This document shows, in pieces, positions 1-13,900 of a stretch of 64,000 nt of DNA (the first letter of the stretch is position 1; every line of letters begins with the position of its first letter). Made by a program: the position numbers and the translations under genes. This stretch comes from Muraenolepis orangiensis (Eukaryota; Chordata; Actinopteri; Gadiformes; Muraenolepididae), in NCBI GenBank assembly GCA_027704905.1, contig CM051006.1, positions 5,449,415-5,513,414 of the forward strand, written 5' to 3'. A model generated the notes under the pieces. That model was not told where the DNA came from. It saw only the letters and a list, made by a program, of their open reading frames with translations, and searched no databases.

Positions 1-39
1 TGTTATTGTTCACCATCCACTTCCAGCTGTTCTAGTTGC

Positions 40-203
<164 letters not shown>

Positions 204-814
204 TAAAGGTTATTCAAGGATATTACCTCTTACACCGACCTTCTAATCTGCATCCAAACAGAATAAGTCGACAACTCATTGTTAGAGGTAAACTTCTATC
301 GCCTAAGGCCCAAACAAGGGCGAAATCATGGACATTGAATAAATACTAGAAGTGAAATACCAGAAGTGAACCAAATTCATCACACTTACATTATTTACAT
401 CTATATAGTTCACAGTGGGCCTCTCCTGTGGCTATTATAGCTACTACAGTGTGTTGCTTCAACATTTCATTGATATTATATTGGTTTGTATGTTTATGTT
501 CTCCAGCCGAAGCATATAGACACACATGAGGAGAGGGGTGGGGGACAGACAGACAGACAGCGGTATCCTGGGGAACCACAGTTTGTTTTCAGCTCCCAGT
601 AAGAGGAACTGTAGACAGACTAATTGATACGCATATATATGGATGTCAGATATGTCATCTAAGTCACTTAGATATGAGGAAACAAGCAACACACCATGGT
701 TGTGCTGGTGATGGTGTTTCCAGTTTATTTGGTTGAACACACCCTGTATGTGAAAATGGTTGAAATGTAAACCAATGTATACAAATACATATGAATGATT
801 AATTGACCAATATT
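204..814. other. Intergenic, nothing recognised
   Basis: AT-rich sequence with short open frames only. I see no domain, splice-bounded exon or repeat family that I can name. Confidence 0.5.
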
Positions 815-1195
815 AGAGATTCTTTATTTTTGCCATATGTATAATAAGTACAATGGAATGCTTACTCCCAATTCAGAATTTCTACAACAATACTTTTCTA
901 TGCTATAGCCTACTACACTCACTATACTATACTATACTATACTATACTATACTATACTATACTATACTATAGACAATATACTGTATACTATATCCTCTAA
1001 ACTATAATATAAACTGTATACTACAAACAGCACTATACTATAACAACACTATACACAATAAAAAAGAACCCTATGAACAGTAAGAGTAATAAAGTGAGTG
1101 ATGGATGATACAGTAGTATATAGATATTGAGGATGGTGCAACATTTTAAAGTGACAGTAGTGCAGCACCGTAGTAACTATAACCAACTAACCAAC
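815..1195 (-). repeat. Dispersed repeat, non-LTR-like 3' tail family
   Basis: Reading + strand it starts with a TTTATT / ACAAGTACAATGGAA type motif and continues to AAAGTGACTGATGGATGAT and AAAGTGCCAGTAGTGCAGCA type motifs. The same blocks, in the same order, recur at about 9040-9330 and 19262-19620, and the first block alone at 6700, 15535 and 33610. On the - strand the motif becomes an ACTTGT...AATAAA tail, as in the 3' end of a fish retroposon. Family name not assigned. Confidence 0.6.
919..970. repeat. (ACTAT)n microsatellite
   Basis: About ten tandem copies of a five-base unit inside the dispersed repeat at 815-1195. Confidence 0.95.
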
Positions 1196-2725
1196 TAAAA
1201 GTTATTGTTACCAATGTATGATTATCCTTTGTGTTGAAGAACTTTCCTGTTTGTAGCAATTCAATGTTTTATACATCGTACATTAGTTATCCCAGCCCGT
1301 TTCTATATATATATATATATATATATATATCCTCTGGTATTTCCATATCAGTACCGATGCACACATCACGTTGATACAACTGCATATCCCTGCTCATATA
1401 TATATATATATACCTATTATAATGCACATATCTCATATATACTGTCTCCTCCAACTGTGAACACAAACCCTAAACTCCGCCCTCATCAGGACCAGTGATG
1501 CTGCTGTGACGTTTAAAATAGCGATCGACCTGCTGTCCCGGACCGGTCCTCTAAAGAGTCACAAAAGTCACCTTTTGTGCGTATTTTCCAGCCTGACTTT
1601 TCCCAAATACTGCGAACAACTTGACGAATGAACAAAAGGTGAGTAGAGAAAAATACACGTTTATAGAATAGAATGACGAACGAATGAAATTGAGACTTAG
1701 ACTTACACTTCATGTCATATAATAACATTGTACGTTATGTAGCCTACGTGTTTTCTTGTTGTTGTTGCCAAATGCCAACACCTACCGATATCGTGAGTCT
1801 GTTCTGTGTTACATTTGGATGCTTGGGTTATTGATCATTTGGGTTATTGATCATTTGCCCACTGTTTTAGGAGAGTTCGCACGTTTTACGCGTGTCCTCA
1901 TCCAACGAGGGATCTGTCCCCATCACCATGTGTTCAACACAAGTCGAACACATTTATACACTAAACCCCTGTGGAAAGCAAACATTGCCCTATCTAGATG
2001 CCTCTTTCCTGTCGGATGCCTCTTTACCTCCTGCCAGGGTGTCCATAGTGTAATTGGATTGCATGGGTTTAAACATTGGTATCTCTGTCTGCCTCCCTGG
2101 TGGTGGGTGGTGGTGGTGGTTAGTCTGATCAGAACAGGTGGAGGAGGTCGATGTCTTTTATTGCCTATAGTGTTAAGCTCAGGTTTACTTATGGGTGTTC
2201 TTTAGCTGCCCGGCTCTCTCTCTCTGCTACCTGATGACTTTCATCCCAGGGCTGGTAACTGAGCACTAGTCTACTCAGAGTGTTCTGGCTCTTTCCTCTA
2301 TGCTACTTTGATATTAGTCTATGAAAACATGAAGGAACAAGCTGAATAGGGTCAGATTTGTAACATTAACAGGTTTTACGGGTCCCATTTGAATTGGATG
2401 TTTTCATTATGATTCAGGAAAATTCAACACACATTTATATTATATTTTGCTTACTGGTACCCAGACTAACCAACACACGGGCCAAAACTCTAACCTCATT
2501 GGTGAAGGGGGCAGATAGTTGATATATATGTATGCAAATACACACAACAACTTTCTACTGAACAATCCTTTGGGGATTGCACATGAACAAACATTTATTG
2601 ATTATATTGACACATGAAATGTTCCAGACAGGTTAGTTAAGACATGAATACAGCCATCTTGATGACGACAACATGATCAAACCACGATAAATACAATCCA
2701 CACAAAATTGGCAACCCTGAATATA
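1196..2725. other. Intergenic, nothing recognised
   Basis: Contains (TA)n at about 1304-1330 and 1397-1412. The longest open frame (1756-2205, +) has no recognisable domain or plausible coding composition. Confidence 0.45.
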
Positions 2726-2939
2726 TAAGTGGACTGCTTTTTATATAGGGCTTTTATCCTAAGCCATGCTCCCATTCATACACCCATTTATCCACGGACG
2801 ACGATGCAATTAGTCAGAAGCAGTTACGATGTCTTGCTCAGGCCTCAACACTTTGCTAGGAGGAGCCGGGAATCGAACCAGCAACCTTCCGGTTGTGAGA
2901 CGACCGCCTGAGCTACCTCCTGAGCCATACTGCCGCCCT
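2726..2939 (-). repeat. tRNA-derived SINE-like element
   Basis: The right end on the - strand reads as a tRNA-like head: an A-box-like GAGCTACC...GGCG region and a B-box-like match near 2868-2880 (complement of GGGAATCGAACC). The left part has the 'TATATAGCGCTTTT'-type body shared with the copy at 16886-17096. Both carry GCTAGGAGGAGCCGGG next to the B box. Confidence 0.65.
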
Positions 2940-3006
2940 AATATAAAAAAATGTAAACAGCAGACTGCTGTGTGCTGGTTCTATCTGTCATCTAGGACGG
3001 TGGTTG

Positions 3007-3007
<1 letters not shown>

Positions 3008-3087
<80 letters not shown>
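3008..3087. repeat. (CT)n microsatellite
   Basis: Uninterrupted CT dinucleotides. Confidence 0.97.
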
Positions 3088-3089
<2 letters not shown>

Positions 3090-4868
3090 AATCAATGTGA
3101 CAAGACCAAAATCAATGTATCACTCGGAAAGATTTGCGAGTTCTGGGTGTAGAAGAAGTGTATTCCGATACATAGAGTATGATGAGTATGCAGTTACTAG
3201 CAGGTAGTTCACCCCTCGTGGCGTGAGATGGGAAGCCCGCACGCACATCAGAAACTACTCAAGGCTGAGTGGTCAGGCTGAAGATTTGCTCTTGGAAGGG
3301 TCCATAACTCACACCCTCACACCCTTAGTGTAGATGGAACCGACGTGACCTCGGCCTGAACCGGAACAGCAGTGAACCAGGTAGGGAGGCCAAGTCACGC
3401 TTGGCACAGCTACTTGGCTACGACGTGACACGCCGATACGTCCCCCTTTTGAAAAGTAGCCACCAACGCGCTAAAGAAGTGCTACATACTTCACCAGCTA
3501 ATGGAATTGTGTGACTGTAGCAAAAATCGTTGGCACGGATTGTTAACTCCTGATTTCCGTCTACTGCATTGAACACAGGAAAATGTATTGGTTAGCTTCT
3601 AATGCTAATACATAGCTATATGTTACATTGTAGAATCAGACAATATTACAAACGATTTGGTGATCAACCAAATATTATACAGAATATTTTACAACAAAAA
3701 TATTGTTGTGTTTTTATATCCATCTATAAGAAAATTAAATGTTTATTATTATTTTATATTTTTGTATCATGTATTCTGCTGACAAGCCTCAGTGGTTATG
3801 TAACACAGCTCTATTCAGAGACAGCTAATCCTGCGCTTCCACCCTAAGGCCAATTATCAGATTAATGGTGATGGGTGTCTGGTCTTCCCTTCCTACAGAG
3901 GAAGACCAGACTGCCTAATCCTGAGGAAGAGATTTTGTGGTTCTACAAGTCCATCGAGGTCCGCCATTGACTTTGTTTGTGAAAGTGGCTGAACACTAAC
4001 AGAACAGAGCATAATGGATGCAAATAAACTATAGGCAAATACACTATAGCGCCCTCTGTAGGACGGTACCAGTCATATGTTTTCACTAAGGTTACGTTGA
4101 CGTTTCAGGTTTAAATATTATATCAACCTGAGTCAACCTGAATTATAAAAGTATTGTGGAAGCAAAGAATCCCGATCCCAAAGAATGAATTCCCCCCTGC
4201 CACACTCCAAGTCAGAACCCTATATGTAGTAGTACATCTTTAAGTCAGTACTGTTGTGTTCAGATCATCGCTCTATTCTTCCGATCCTCGGATACACATA
4301 TTAACTGTGCTCCAACCGGGGAAACAGAGAAGACCCGTGCGTAACAAATAAATCAAAAGAGAATTTAGAATCATCAAAGATTTAATAAAGACTGCTGAGA
4401 TACGATACAATTCAATACAATATTCCATGGAACAGAGAGCCCGAGATTCCCACCCGACAGACCAGGTAACCAGTGAACTGCCTGTCAGTAGTCCACCCAA
4501 AAGTCTGCCCCCTCTCCGACACAAACACATATTACACAGTTAACAACTCCGCCTGGTCTTCTTTGTCGTCATCTTGTCCGATACATTCTCACTGGGGCTG
4601 GAGTCTCCATGTTCAAGGGTGAGGGGGTGAGTTTTTCTGTGCGTAATTGGCTGTTATCTTCTCTCAAGGTCCATGTGAATGGGAGACTCTTTGGGCCCAA
4701 ACCACGTGCCATCTTCTTCTTTCTTGGCGCCGTCCGGCCTCCTGGTGTATCCTGTCCCTCCCGTTACACTGCCTTGCACATTCTTACACAATCTTCAACA
4801 CTTCTTTATGCTGCAGAGTAGATACATTAAATCTAATGTGTTTAATAATGTGGGAATGCATCCAGACG
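3088..4868. other. Intergenic; possible minus-strand LTR at about 4254-4800
   Basis: The 3150-3500 stretch is GC-richer and looks like mobile DNA but I cannot name it. At about 4380 the - strand has an AATAAA-type signal followed about 120 bases later by a TG...CA-compatible edge (+ strand TGTTGTGTTC at 4253), so a solo LTR is possible. I found no partner copy and no target duplication in this window. Confidence 0.3.
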
Positions 4869-5134
4869 TCAGAGATTGATGATGTGTGTCAGGAAGGGCA
4901 GGAGTTCAGGCGCAGTGGACTGAAGCAGAGGGGAGGGAACTGGATCCAGAGAGCATGTGGTGGGGCGGCTGGATGTGATGAGGTGAAGAACATCCTCTGT
5001 GGAGAGGGGAGAGAAATGGGTAAGGGAGGGATGTGGGAGGGTGGGGGGAAGACATGGGTGGTTGATGCGAGCATCAGCCGGGGGGTCAGGGAAGGAGAGA
5101 GGAGAGAGGGGAGAGGCTTGCAATGTCACGCCAG
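4869..5134 (-). mobile_element. L2-like LINE reverse-transcriptase fragment
   Basis: The - strand open frame contains a segment (LSTEDVLHLITSSRP, then CSLDPVPSPLLQ, then LPFLTHIINLS) typical of the region just upstream of the reverse transcriptase palm in fish L2/CR1-type LINEs. Only this stretch of about 85 codons is present, so it is a dead fragment. A second, non-overlapping L2-like piece is the 3' end at 14836-15226. Confidence 0.6.
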
Positions 5135-6573
5135 TAGATGACACCATAACACTAATGATACCCTGTGCTATGCTCTGCACTCGTACATAATGAATAAATA
5201 AATAAATGATAACAAAAGTATAAATTATAGATAAAAGCCTTTTATTTGGACATTTTTAGGGAGTAATATCTCAGCTCATAGTTATGAGCTAAGCAGTAGT
5301 TTGTGGAATTGATCGGTTTGTGAGTTGTGTTCTGTAGGTTGGCCAAGATTAAGGAGCAATGTGCACGTGTTGAGTTGCCCATGTTTTATCACAGCCGGCT
5401 GTTTTGGACCTGGATGTCTGGCCATGGTTTTAAAAACATTTCTCGAACCCCTGGGTTCACAACAAGGTTGTGAACTATGCTGGTAGAAGAGTTTGTTAAA
5501 TATCTGTTTTCATATTTGGTGTGTTCTATTTGAAATCATGAATATTGTGATTTCCCTTTGCATTACCAAAAATTGCAAACACAATTACATTCTACTAACT
5601 TTGTAGGTTTATAATAACAATATTGATCTTATATTAACAGTGAAATTATACCTACATTTCTAGTTTACTGCTGAAAAGATGAGTTGTTGATAATTAGTTG
5701 ATATTCAATCAATCAATCAATTGTTTAATCATCTGTCAAAAATACCACACAGACACTTGCTCATAGATTCAGATTGTTTTCTGTTTCAGATCAAGAATAT
5801 ATCCGTCCCATTAGTCACCTAATGTAGGTTATAATCATAGCTTATTATATCCCTCAAAATAGAGATCAGATCCTTGGTGTTAATGCGATAACTCAAACAT
5901 TATTACCCTATCGAGGTTTCTTGTTTGGCACATGCTTAGATTCAAGCTGTTTTATGATGTCAAGATTGGCCACCGGTGGCTCCGCATCACAGCTGAGAAA
6001 ACAACGTTTTGGCCATACCTCTGGAACTGTAGGTCCAATAAGCTTCAAAACACAGAGTGGCAGAGGGTTGTACTCGAGTGAGTCTTTACATGAATAGAAT
6101 GGGGGTAATCGAGGACTCGGGGCGATCGAGGATATACCCTTAGCCGCTGGCCTCCGACGGCATAAGCCTAGTTTAATGATGTTATCTTGTTGTTGTTTTT
6201 CATTAGTGCAGTACAGTGCTTCAAGGTAATGCATCTAATGCATTACTTTAGGGCAGGCAGATGGTTCTATAAAGCAGGAATGAATGCAGACCGGAGCTTA
6301 TCTGTAGAACAGGTGCAAGATATCAACTATTCCATGAGTAGATAAATCAATCAACGTCAAAACCAAATGTGTTTTACATGTCCCACATGAATGCAGTTAG
6401 AGCGGTACGGGCTAATAAGAAGAAGAGGAGTGATTCAAAGTGATGCTACTACATCCAACAGTACTTGGCTCTGCACCCAGAACTCACAGGCGGCCCCATG
6501 ACAGGCCTCAGCCAAGCAAGTGGCTTGGACAGCACAGGAGACAAGTGGGTGATAACAGAATATGAGCTGTAAC
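5135..6573. other. Intergenic with one unrecognised 108-codon open frame
   Basis: AT-rich and mostly featureless. A - strand open frame at 5908-6234 has balanced composition (Cys, Trp and Pro present, no low complexity) and could be a piece of a repeat-borne or host gene, but I recognise no domain in it and see no clear splice signals. Confidence 0.35.
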
Positions 6574-6575
6574 GT

Positions 6576-6639
<64 letters not shown>
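6574..6639. repeat. (CA)n microsatellite
   Basis: About 32 CA dinucleotides. Confidence 0.97.
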
Positions 6640-6641
<2 letters not shown>

Positions 6642-6689
6642 CTGAGTAAAAAGACCGAAGGTTATATGAAAATACAAATGAGACTCTTG

Positions 6690-6920
6690 ACAATCAGAAT
6701 CAGAATCAGAATGTCTGAATTGTCATTGTATAAGTACAACGAAAACGGTCACTGTACACACAACAGCAACTGAAAGAACTAACTAAACCAAAAAACGGGT
6801 TTAAAATGGCCATATATAACAATACGATTAATACATAGTTCATATAGGAACAAAATGACACATGTTCCATCTTCATCCTGCTAACATATGATCGTACAGC
6901 CCTCAGTACTGAAGGCAAGC
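6690..6920 (-). repeat. Dispersed retroposon-tail repeat
   Basis: Begins with GAATCA repeats and a TTGTCATTGTATAAGTACAA block shared with 15525-15570. On the - strand this is a short tandem repeat following a polyadenylation-like tail, as at the 3' end of a non-LTR element. Confidence 0.5.
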
Positions 6921-7009
6921 TTATGGAGGAGTTAGGGTCAAACCGCCGGTATACATCTGTTCAAACGGAAATAACCATCAAGTAAGAAAAGACAGACAGC
7001 AGGGGTGCC

Positions 7010-7170
<161 letters not shown>

Positions 7171-7314
7171 CTTCTGTCTCCTCCCCCTCTCTCCCTCCCC
7201 CTGGTGGTCTCTGGAGGAACCTAGATGTGCTCGTCACCCCACAACATTGATCCACAGATCTGAGGACAGATCCTATAGCTGCGCAGACCCCAGCCAGCAG
7301 GGGATACCAGCCAG

Positions 7315-7378
7315 GATCCTCCTCTTCCTCCTCCTCCTCCTCCTCCTCCTCCTCCTCCTCCTCCTCCTCCTCCTCCTG
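7315..7378. repeat. (TCC)n microsatellite
   Basis: About twenty tandem TCC triplets. They give poly-Gly or poly-Ser frames that are not genes. Confidence 0.96.
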
Positions 7379-7471
7379 TATTGCCTTCTGTCACATGCTG
7401 CTCTCGCCCACTAAGCCCTGATCTCATGTTATGCAATCTCTGTGATGCTCCATGGCGGGCCAGCTGGTGGG

Positions 7472-8392
<921 letters not shown>

Positions 8393-8630
8393 CTGGAGGA
8401 TTGAATCCTCTGTATCTATATGTACACACACAGTGAAATGAGTTCCTCTGCATCTAACCCATCCTAGTTTTAGGAGCAGTGGGTATCAGCTGCCAGGGGA
8501 GCAGTGTAGGGGTCTGGTGCCTTGCTCAAGGACACCTCGGCAGTGCCCAGGTGTCTCAGGGACTTGAACCGGCGACCTTCCGGCTCCTAAGCCCCAATTC
8601 CTAACAAACTGAGCTACTGCCACCCCTATA
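8393..8630 (-). repeat. tRNA-derived SINE, family S
   Basis: The - strand reads a tRNA-like head with A-box and B-box (complement of GACTTGAACCGG at 8560-8571), then GCCTTGAGCAAGG-type and CACTGCTCCTA-type body blocks, ending in a GGAGGATT motif. Four other copies are at 11951-12192, 12276-12523, 14055-14200 and 44862-45066. Confidence 0.75.
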
Positions 8631-8939
8631 TATATATGGAGACAGCACTGACACTGTTACACTAACATAACACCATTATTAATGTGATCACCAGTTATTT
8701 GGAACATTTTAGTTCTCCTCTTTCTCTAATTAGAGTTTGTCCTTTTATTATTACCTAAAACAGGTACTCAAACAGCCATTTTTGCGTTGCCGTCAACAGG
8801 GTGTTTAAGCAGTGCAGGTGCTCTCGTGTCGCTAAACCCAGCCGACGTCTTTTTTTAAAGTTGTTTTTTGTTTTCTGTTTTGTCTCCTCCTCAAAGTGTG
8901 GTCATCGTCCCGACCCTCCGAGGCTCCGTGGTGGCGGCC

Positions 8940-9006
8940 ATGAGGGGGGCAGTGGGGGCGGTGCTGTTCCTCATCACGCTGTTCAACAGGACCTCCGCCC
9001 AAACAG
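8940..9006 (+). CDS. prlr: prlr coding exon 1: signal peptide
   Basis: The ATG at 8940 opens a hydrophobic leader (AVGAVLFLITLFN) with a likely cleavage before or after AQT. The donor GT is at 9007-9008; one base carries over (phase 1). An acceptor-like CTCCTCAAAG ends at 8896, so the exon probably begins at 8897 with 43 bases of 5' UTR. Confidence 0.8.
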
Positions 9007-9956
9007 GTAACCCACCGCTCACAGGAGCTCAACATTCAACGGTTCAACATGTTTTTATTGTCCATATGCAACAAGTACAAATAGAACGCGTACTCCCCAT
9101 TCCCTCCCGCAGTGTGACTTTACTAAAACACTACTATAAAAATACTGTAGACAATAATACTGTAGAACAATAAAAAGAACAATAAAGTGACTGATGGATG
9201 ATATGTTCATGTGTTGAATTGTGCAAAAAGCTTTTAAAAAGCATTTTAAAGTGCCAGTAGTGCAGCAGCATCTTGAATACAGTGCAGTACAGTACAGTAA
9301 CTGTAATGAGTCAAGAAAGTCCGGCAAAAGTATGATATTGTCATGTTATATGAAAGACAATGTTTTGAAAGTGGCAGCACTCCTAGCAGTTCTGTCGGTG
9401 CACTGCCTGTGGATAAGAGCTATCCTTGAACCTGGTAGTCCTTGTACGGATGCTGTGGAACCGGCAACAGAACGGTAGGGAGGAGAAGAGATGGCGCCCT
9501 GGATGGTTGCGGTCCTTTGTGATGGAGTCTTGAGCCCGCTAAGCACGAGACCAGGGGTCTGGAACCCATGACCCTGGACCACAGCCATACTTGGCTCATT
9601 CCATATAGCTGACTAACAAGGCTGAAAATAGATATATATCACATTCAATTACATATTACAGTTTTCATCCCAGGGATACAATCGGGATACAATTGACATT
9701 TGACCAAGTTACAAAGCTAGGGTCATTTCTTGTTCATATTCAACAAAATCAATTTACTGCAATTTCATCATCTTCATACTAAATATAGGACATCTCATCA
9801 TTCTTTCCATCCTAAATTGTCTGGGCAGATTTCTGCTCTCCTATAACAAGTTTATTTCGTCATTTCTACATTTTTATTGATCTGCCGACTGAAAAAGGTA
9901 CCGACCCTTGACAGACAGCAGTGATACTTCTGTGGCTGTTCCATTTTAATCTTGTT

Positions 9957-10050
<94 letters not shown>

Positions 10051-10741
10051 ACCACAGCCTGCCAGGGAAGCCCACACTGACCAGCTGCTTGTCACGCGAC
10101 AAGGAGACCTTCACCTGCTGGTGGGACCCCAGAGACGGGGGCCATGGGCCGAGGGCCACCTACGCTCTCCACTACCGCAAGGAGAAGTCAGTAGAACACA
10201 CAAGGGGCCCCCAATCAGATCCGCATTGAAGTCAGTACAACTAACAGGGGCCCCATCAGATCAGAACTGCATCGAAGTTAGTAGAACACACAGGGGCCCC
10301 CATCAGATCTGCATTGAAGTCAGTAGAACACACAGGGGCCCCTGATCAGATCTGCTTTGAAGTCAGGAGAACACACAGGGGCCCCATCATATCTTCTCGT
10401 GGCAATTTCCGTATGAGATATTGCGTCAAGGGCCAAAGGCAGAAGTAGTGCAAAGACACACACAATTGATGTATGCGTAAGGAACACTCACACATTACAC
10501 AGCCTTTTAATCAGAGGTTTTACGACCTCACAGGAGATAGTTTCATTTTGTGAGGAGGATGGTTCATGGTCCCTTATCTTTAGATCAGCAGGGGTCTTTC
10601 AAAGTCTAACAATGTAGGCCTCCCTTCAGAAAGAACTCTTGACACACACACATACACACACAACCCCCCCCCCACGCACGTACACACACACACACTCACA
10701 CATACACACACCCCCCCCTGCCCCCCGCCCACGCACACACA

Positions 10742-10810
<69 letters not shown>

Positions 10811-10815
10811 CCCCC

Positions 10816-10872
<57 letters not shown>

Positions 10873-10906
10873 ATACACACACCCCCCCGTCCCACGCACA
10901 CACACA

Positions 10907-10962
<56 letters not shown>

Positions 10963-13900
10963 GTGCGCAAACAAATAAGACAATGTGTCACCACTTAATA
11001 CAATAGAAAAAAAGGATAGAATAAGGAATAATATTAAAACAAAAAACTTTTTAACAAAAACACGCAAAAACATGACTTTAATTCACCGACAGGTGGTCCA
11101 ATGGATATACCTAGCACTTGACGTACCAAGAGGCTGACAGGCAGTAAAGGAAACCTCATAAACACAACATGAAGGGTAGAGAAGAGAGGCTCTGAGTCCT
11201 GAGACACGGTCGGTGGTTCCAAGTGCCTGATTGGTCTGATTGACACCAGTTCATTGACCAAGTTGGAAACCATTACAGGCAGCACTGATGTTACCTGCTG
11301 GCATGTCAGAGCTCCTCTGAGTGTGTGTGTGTGTGTGTGTGTGGTGGCTGGTTTAATATGGACCTTTAGATGGGTTTATATGGGCCTCTATGGGACTTGA
11401 TTACCACAGGTGTGCAGCCTTACCCTGCAGACCCAGACTCTAAAGCAGTCTGACTCTGAGGCCAGGTGAGTGAGGCTGCTTCAACCAGCCACCAACCACT
11501 CACCCTCAATACACACCGAAGCATATGATGCCATATTAGTCTCATTACACACATAGTCGAGTGTCAAAAAACACATTTAAATTGAAGAGCAGGCAGCGGT
11601 GCTTCACCAGTATTGTATTCATGTTGATGGTGAATTAGCATTCATGAAATTAACCTCACACTTGCCAGCGTGACGGCTCCATGGTATGAGCTAGTGGTGA
11701 GTGGGAGGGCCTGAGATGACCTGTCAGTGTCTACATTGAGCCAGCAGTAGGATCTGTGTAAACAGTTCTATCAGGCAGGTGGCTGATAGGACTGCTCTGA
11801 AGGCAGTGGTGGATAGCACCCACCACTGCTTTCAGATGTCTTTCAGAGCTTATTTGTGGCAGCTGGGGGTTTGTAAGTAGTTTCTATTTTTACATTTGTG
11901 TAAAGTGTGTGTAAAATTGTGTCAAGTAAACTAAAAAATCGAAAGCTAAATGTGGAGGATTGAATCCTCTTTTTTGGTCACATGTAAACACACAGTGACA
12001 TCAGTTTCTCTTCATTTAACCCATCCTATTATTAGGAGCAGTGGGCAGCTATTGTATTTAGGAGGGGTCTGCTGCCTTGCTCAAGGGAACCTCGGCAGTG
12101 TGCACCCAGGTGGTGTTTCGGGGACTTGAACCGGCGACCTTCCGGTTCCCAAGCCCCAAGTCCTGACAACAGACTGAGCCATCCTGCCACCACAAATATT
12201 TCCTTGACCTGGCATTTCTCCCTCTCTTACTCGCTCTCCATCTCTCCCCTTCTTCCCTTTTTTCCCACGACACAGGGCAGCAGGATAGCTCAGTCTGTTA
12301 GGACTTGGGAACCTGAAGGTCGCCAGTTGAAGTCCCTGAAACACCTGGGCACTGCCGAGATGCCCTTGAGCAAGGCACCAGACCCCTACTTGGCACTGTA
12401 TATACAAAAGCTGCCCCACTGCTCCTAATACTAGGATGGGTTAAATGCAGAGGAACACATTTCACTGTGTGTGTGTACATGTGTGAGACCGATAAAGAGG
12501 ATTCAATCCTCCAGATTTAGATTGAGACACAACACTGTGTTAGATAACTCAAACCCGGGAAAAAAACGAAAGGTCTTCTTGTTGTGTTTTCTCCGGGCCC
12601 AGCTCCGAGGTGGTGTACGAGTGTCCTGACTACCTGACGGCCGGTCAGAACTCCTGCTACTTCAGCAGGAACCACACGTCCGTCTGGGTGAACTACAACA
12701 TCACCGTCAGCGCCTCCAACGCGCTGGGCACCAGCCTCTCCGAGCCCGTGGTAGTCGACGTGGCCTACATCGGTGGGTGGTTGATCCATCACCACGACAA
12801 CAACAACACACAACAACAACAAGGCAAAAACAACACGTCTCTCTCCTAGATCAGGGCTTCCCACACACTCTTTTATACCACTATCGTCTTACAGATTGCC
12901 ATGGCAACATGGGTTATACGGTTATCTTTCCCAAGTGTAGAAATATAGGCAGAGAATGGCCAGCATATCAATATATACGTATATATATATATGCATATAT
13001 ATTCTGCACATCTCATACCTACTCTATAAGTTAATTTATACCTGTTCTTATACCTAGTAGACTGTTTTAACATCCTGTCTATCCACTGTACTTGATATAT
13101 TGCTATGCATTTTACTGTTACATTTGCACTCTGGTTAGATGCCAAATCATTTTCTCTGTACTGTACTTGTGCTGCCGTGCAATGACAATACATTTGAATC
13201 GAATCGAATCGAATCTAATATGTTTACATATATGTTTAATATATGTATACTTACATATGTATAAATTATATTAATATATGTAAACTTCTGAACTAATATT
13301 TCTTATTGTTAGATTTTGAATATACATTGTTATTATCTGTAGTTGAATATACAGTATGTTTGAGTGTATTATCTACCTAACCACACAGTTGTACAGATAT
13401 GTACAGATACTGTGACGCATGTAAAATCTGTGGTCTGTAAACATAGACCGAAGACTTCATCAGTCAGTTAGTTTTCCTAACGAGAAACAAGCAAAGCTTG
13501 CTGTCGCGTTAGCAAAGGTTTGCACGATAATTAGCTGTTGATCTGAAGCTTTTTATCTGTTCATAGCCGTTATTGGAGAGGAGTGGAAAACTGCTCAGCC
13601 CACAGAGGAGGATGCTTTCAATTCACCTTCAGTCATTTAGCGTGAGCGTAATGACAGAACGTGAGCGTGTGTATTGACTGGTGAAGAAAAAGAGAAACAC
13701 ATCTTTTTGTTGTCCCCATTGACAAATGCATGCTGATTTAACCCCCCTGTGACATCACTCACATTTGATCAAATCAAAACGATTTGATCAAATGTGACCC
13801 TGTTTGAAATCACGCTTGAAAATAAGATGTCTTTATTTGTTTGCTCCTAACAAAACCCCAATCATAACACTCGTAATTGACTAATTATAAATACATCAAA

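Noticed and set aside
1756..2205. 149-codon plus-strand frame
   Set aside because: Composition is that of random AT/GT-rich DNA, with no domain, no splice context and no repeat-family match.
3898..3969. Possible isolated exon after TTCCTACAG
   Set aside because: A frame of about 23 codons with a plausible acceptor, but I recognise no protein, the donor is weak and there is no neighbouring exon.
10580..11073. Cys-Val and His-Thr open frames
   Set aside because: Artefacts of the (CA)n/(GT)n compound repeat. The same holds at 6435-6693, 16247-16906 and 52820-53119.
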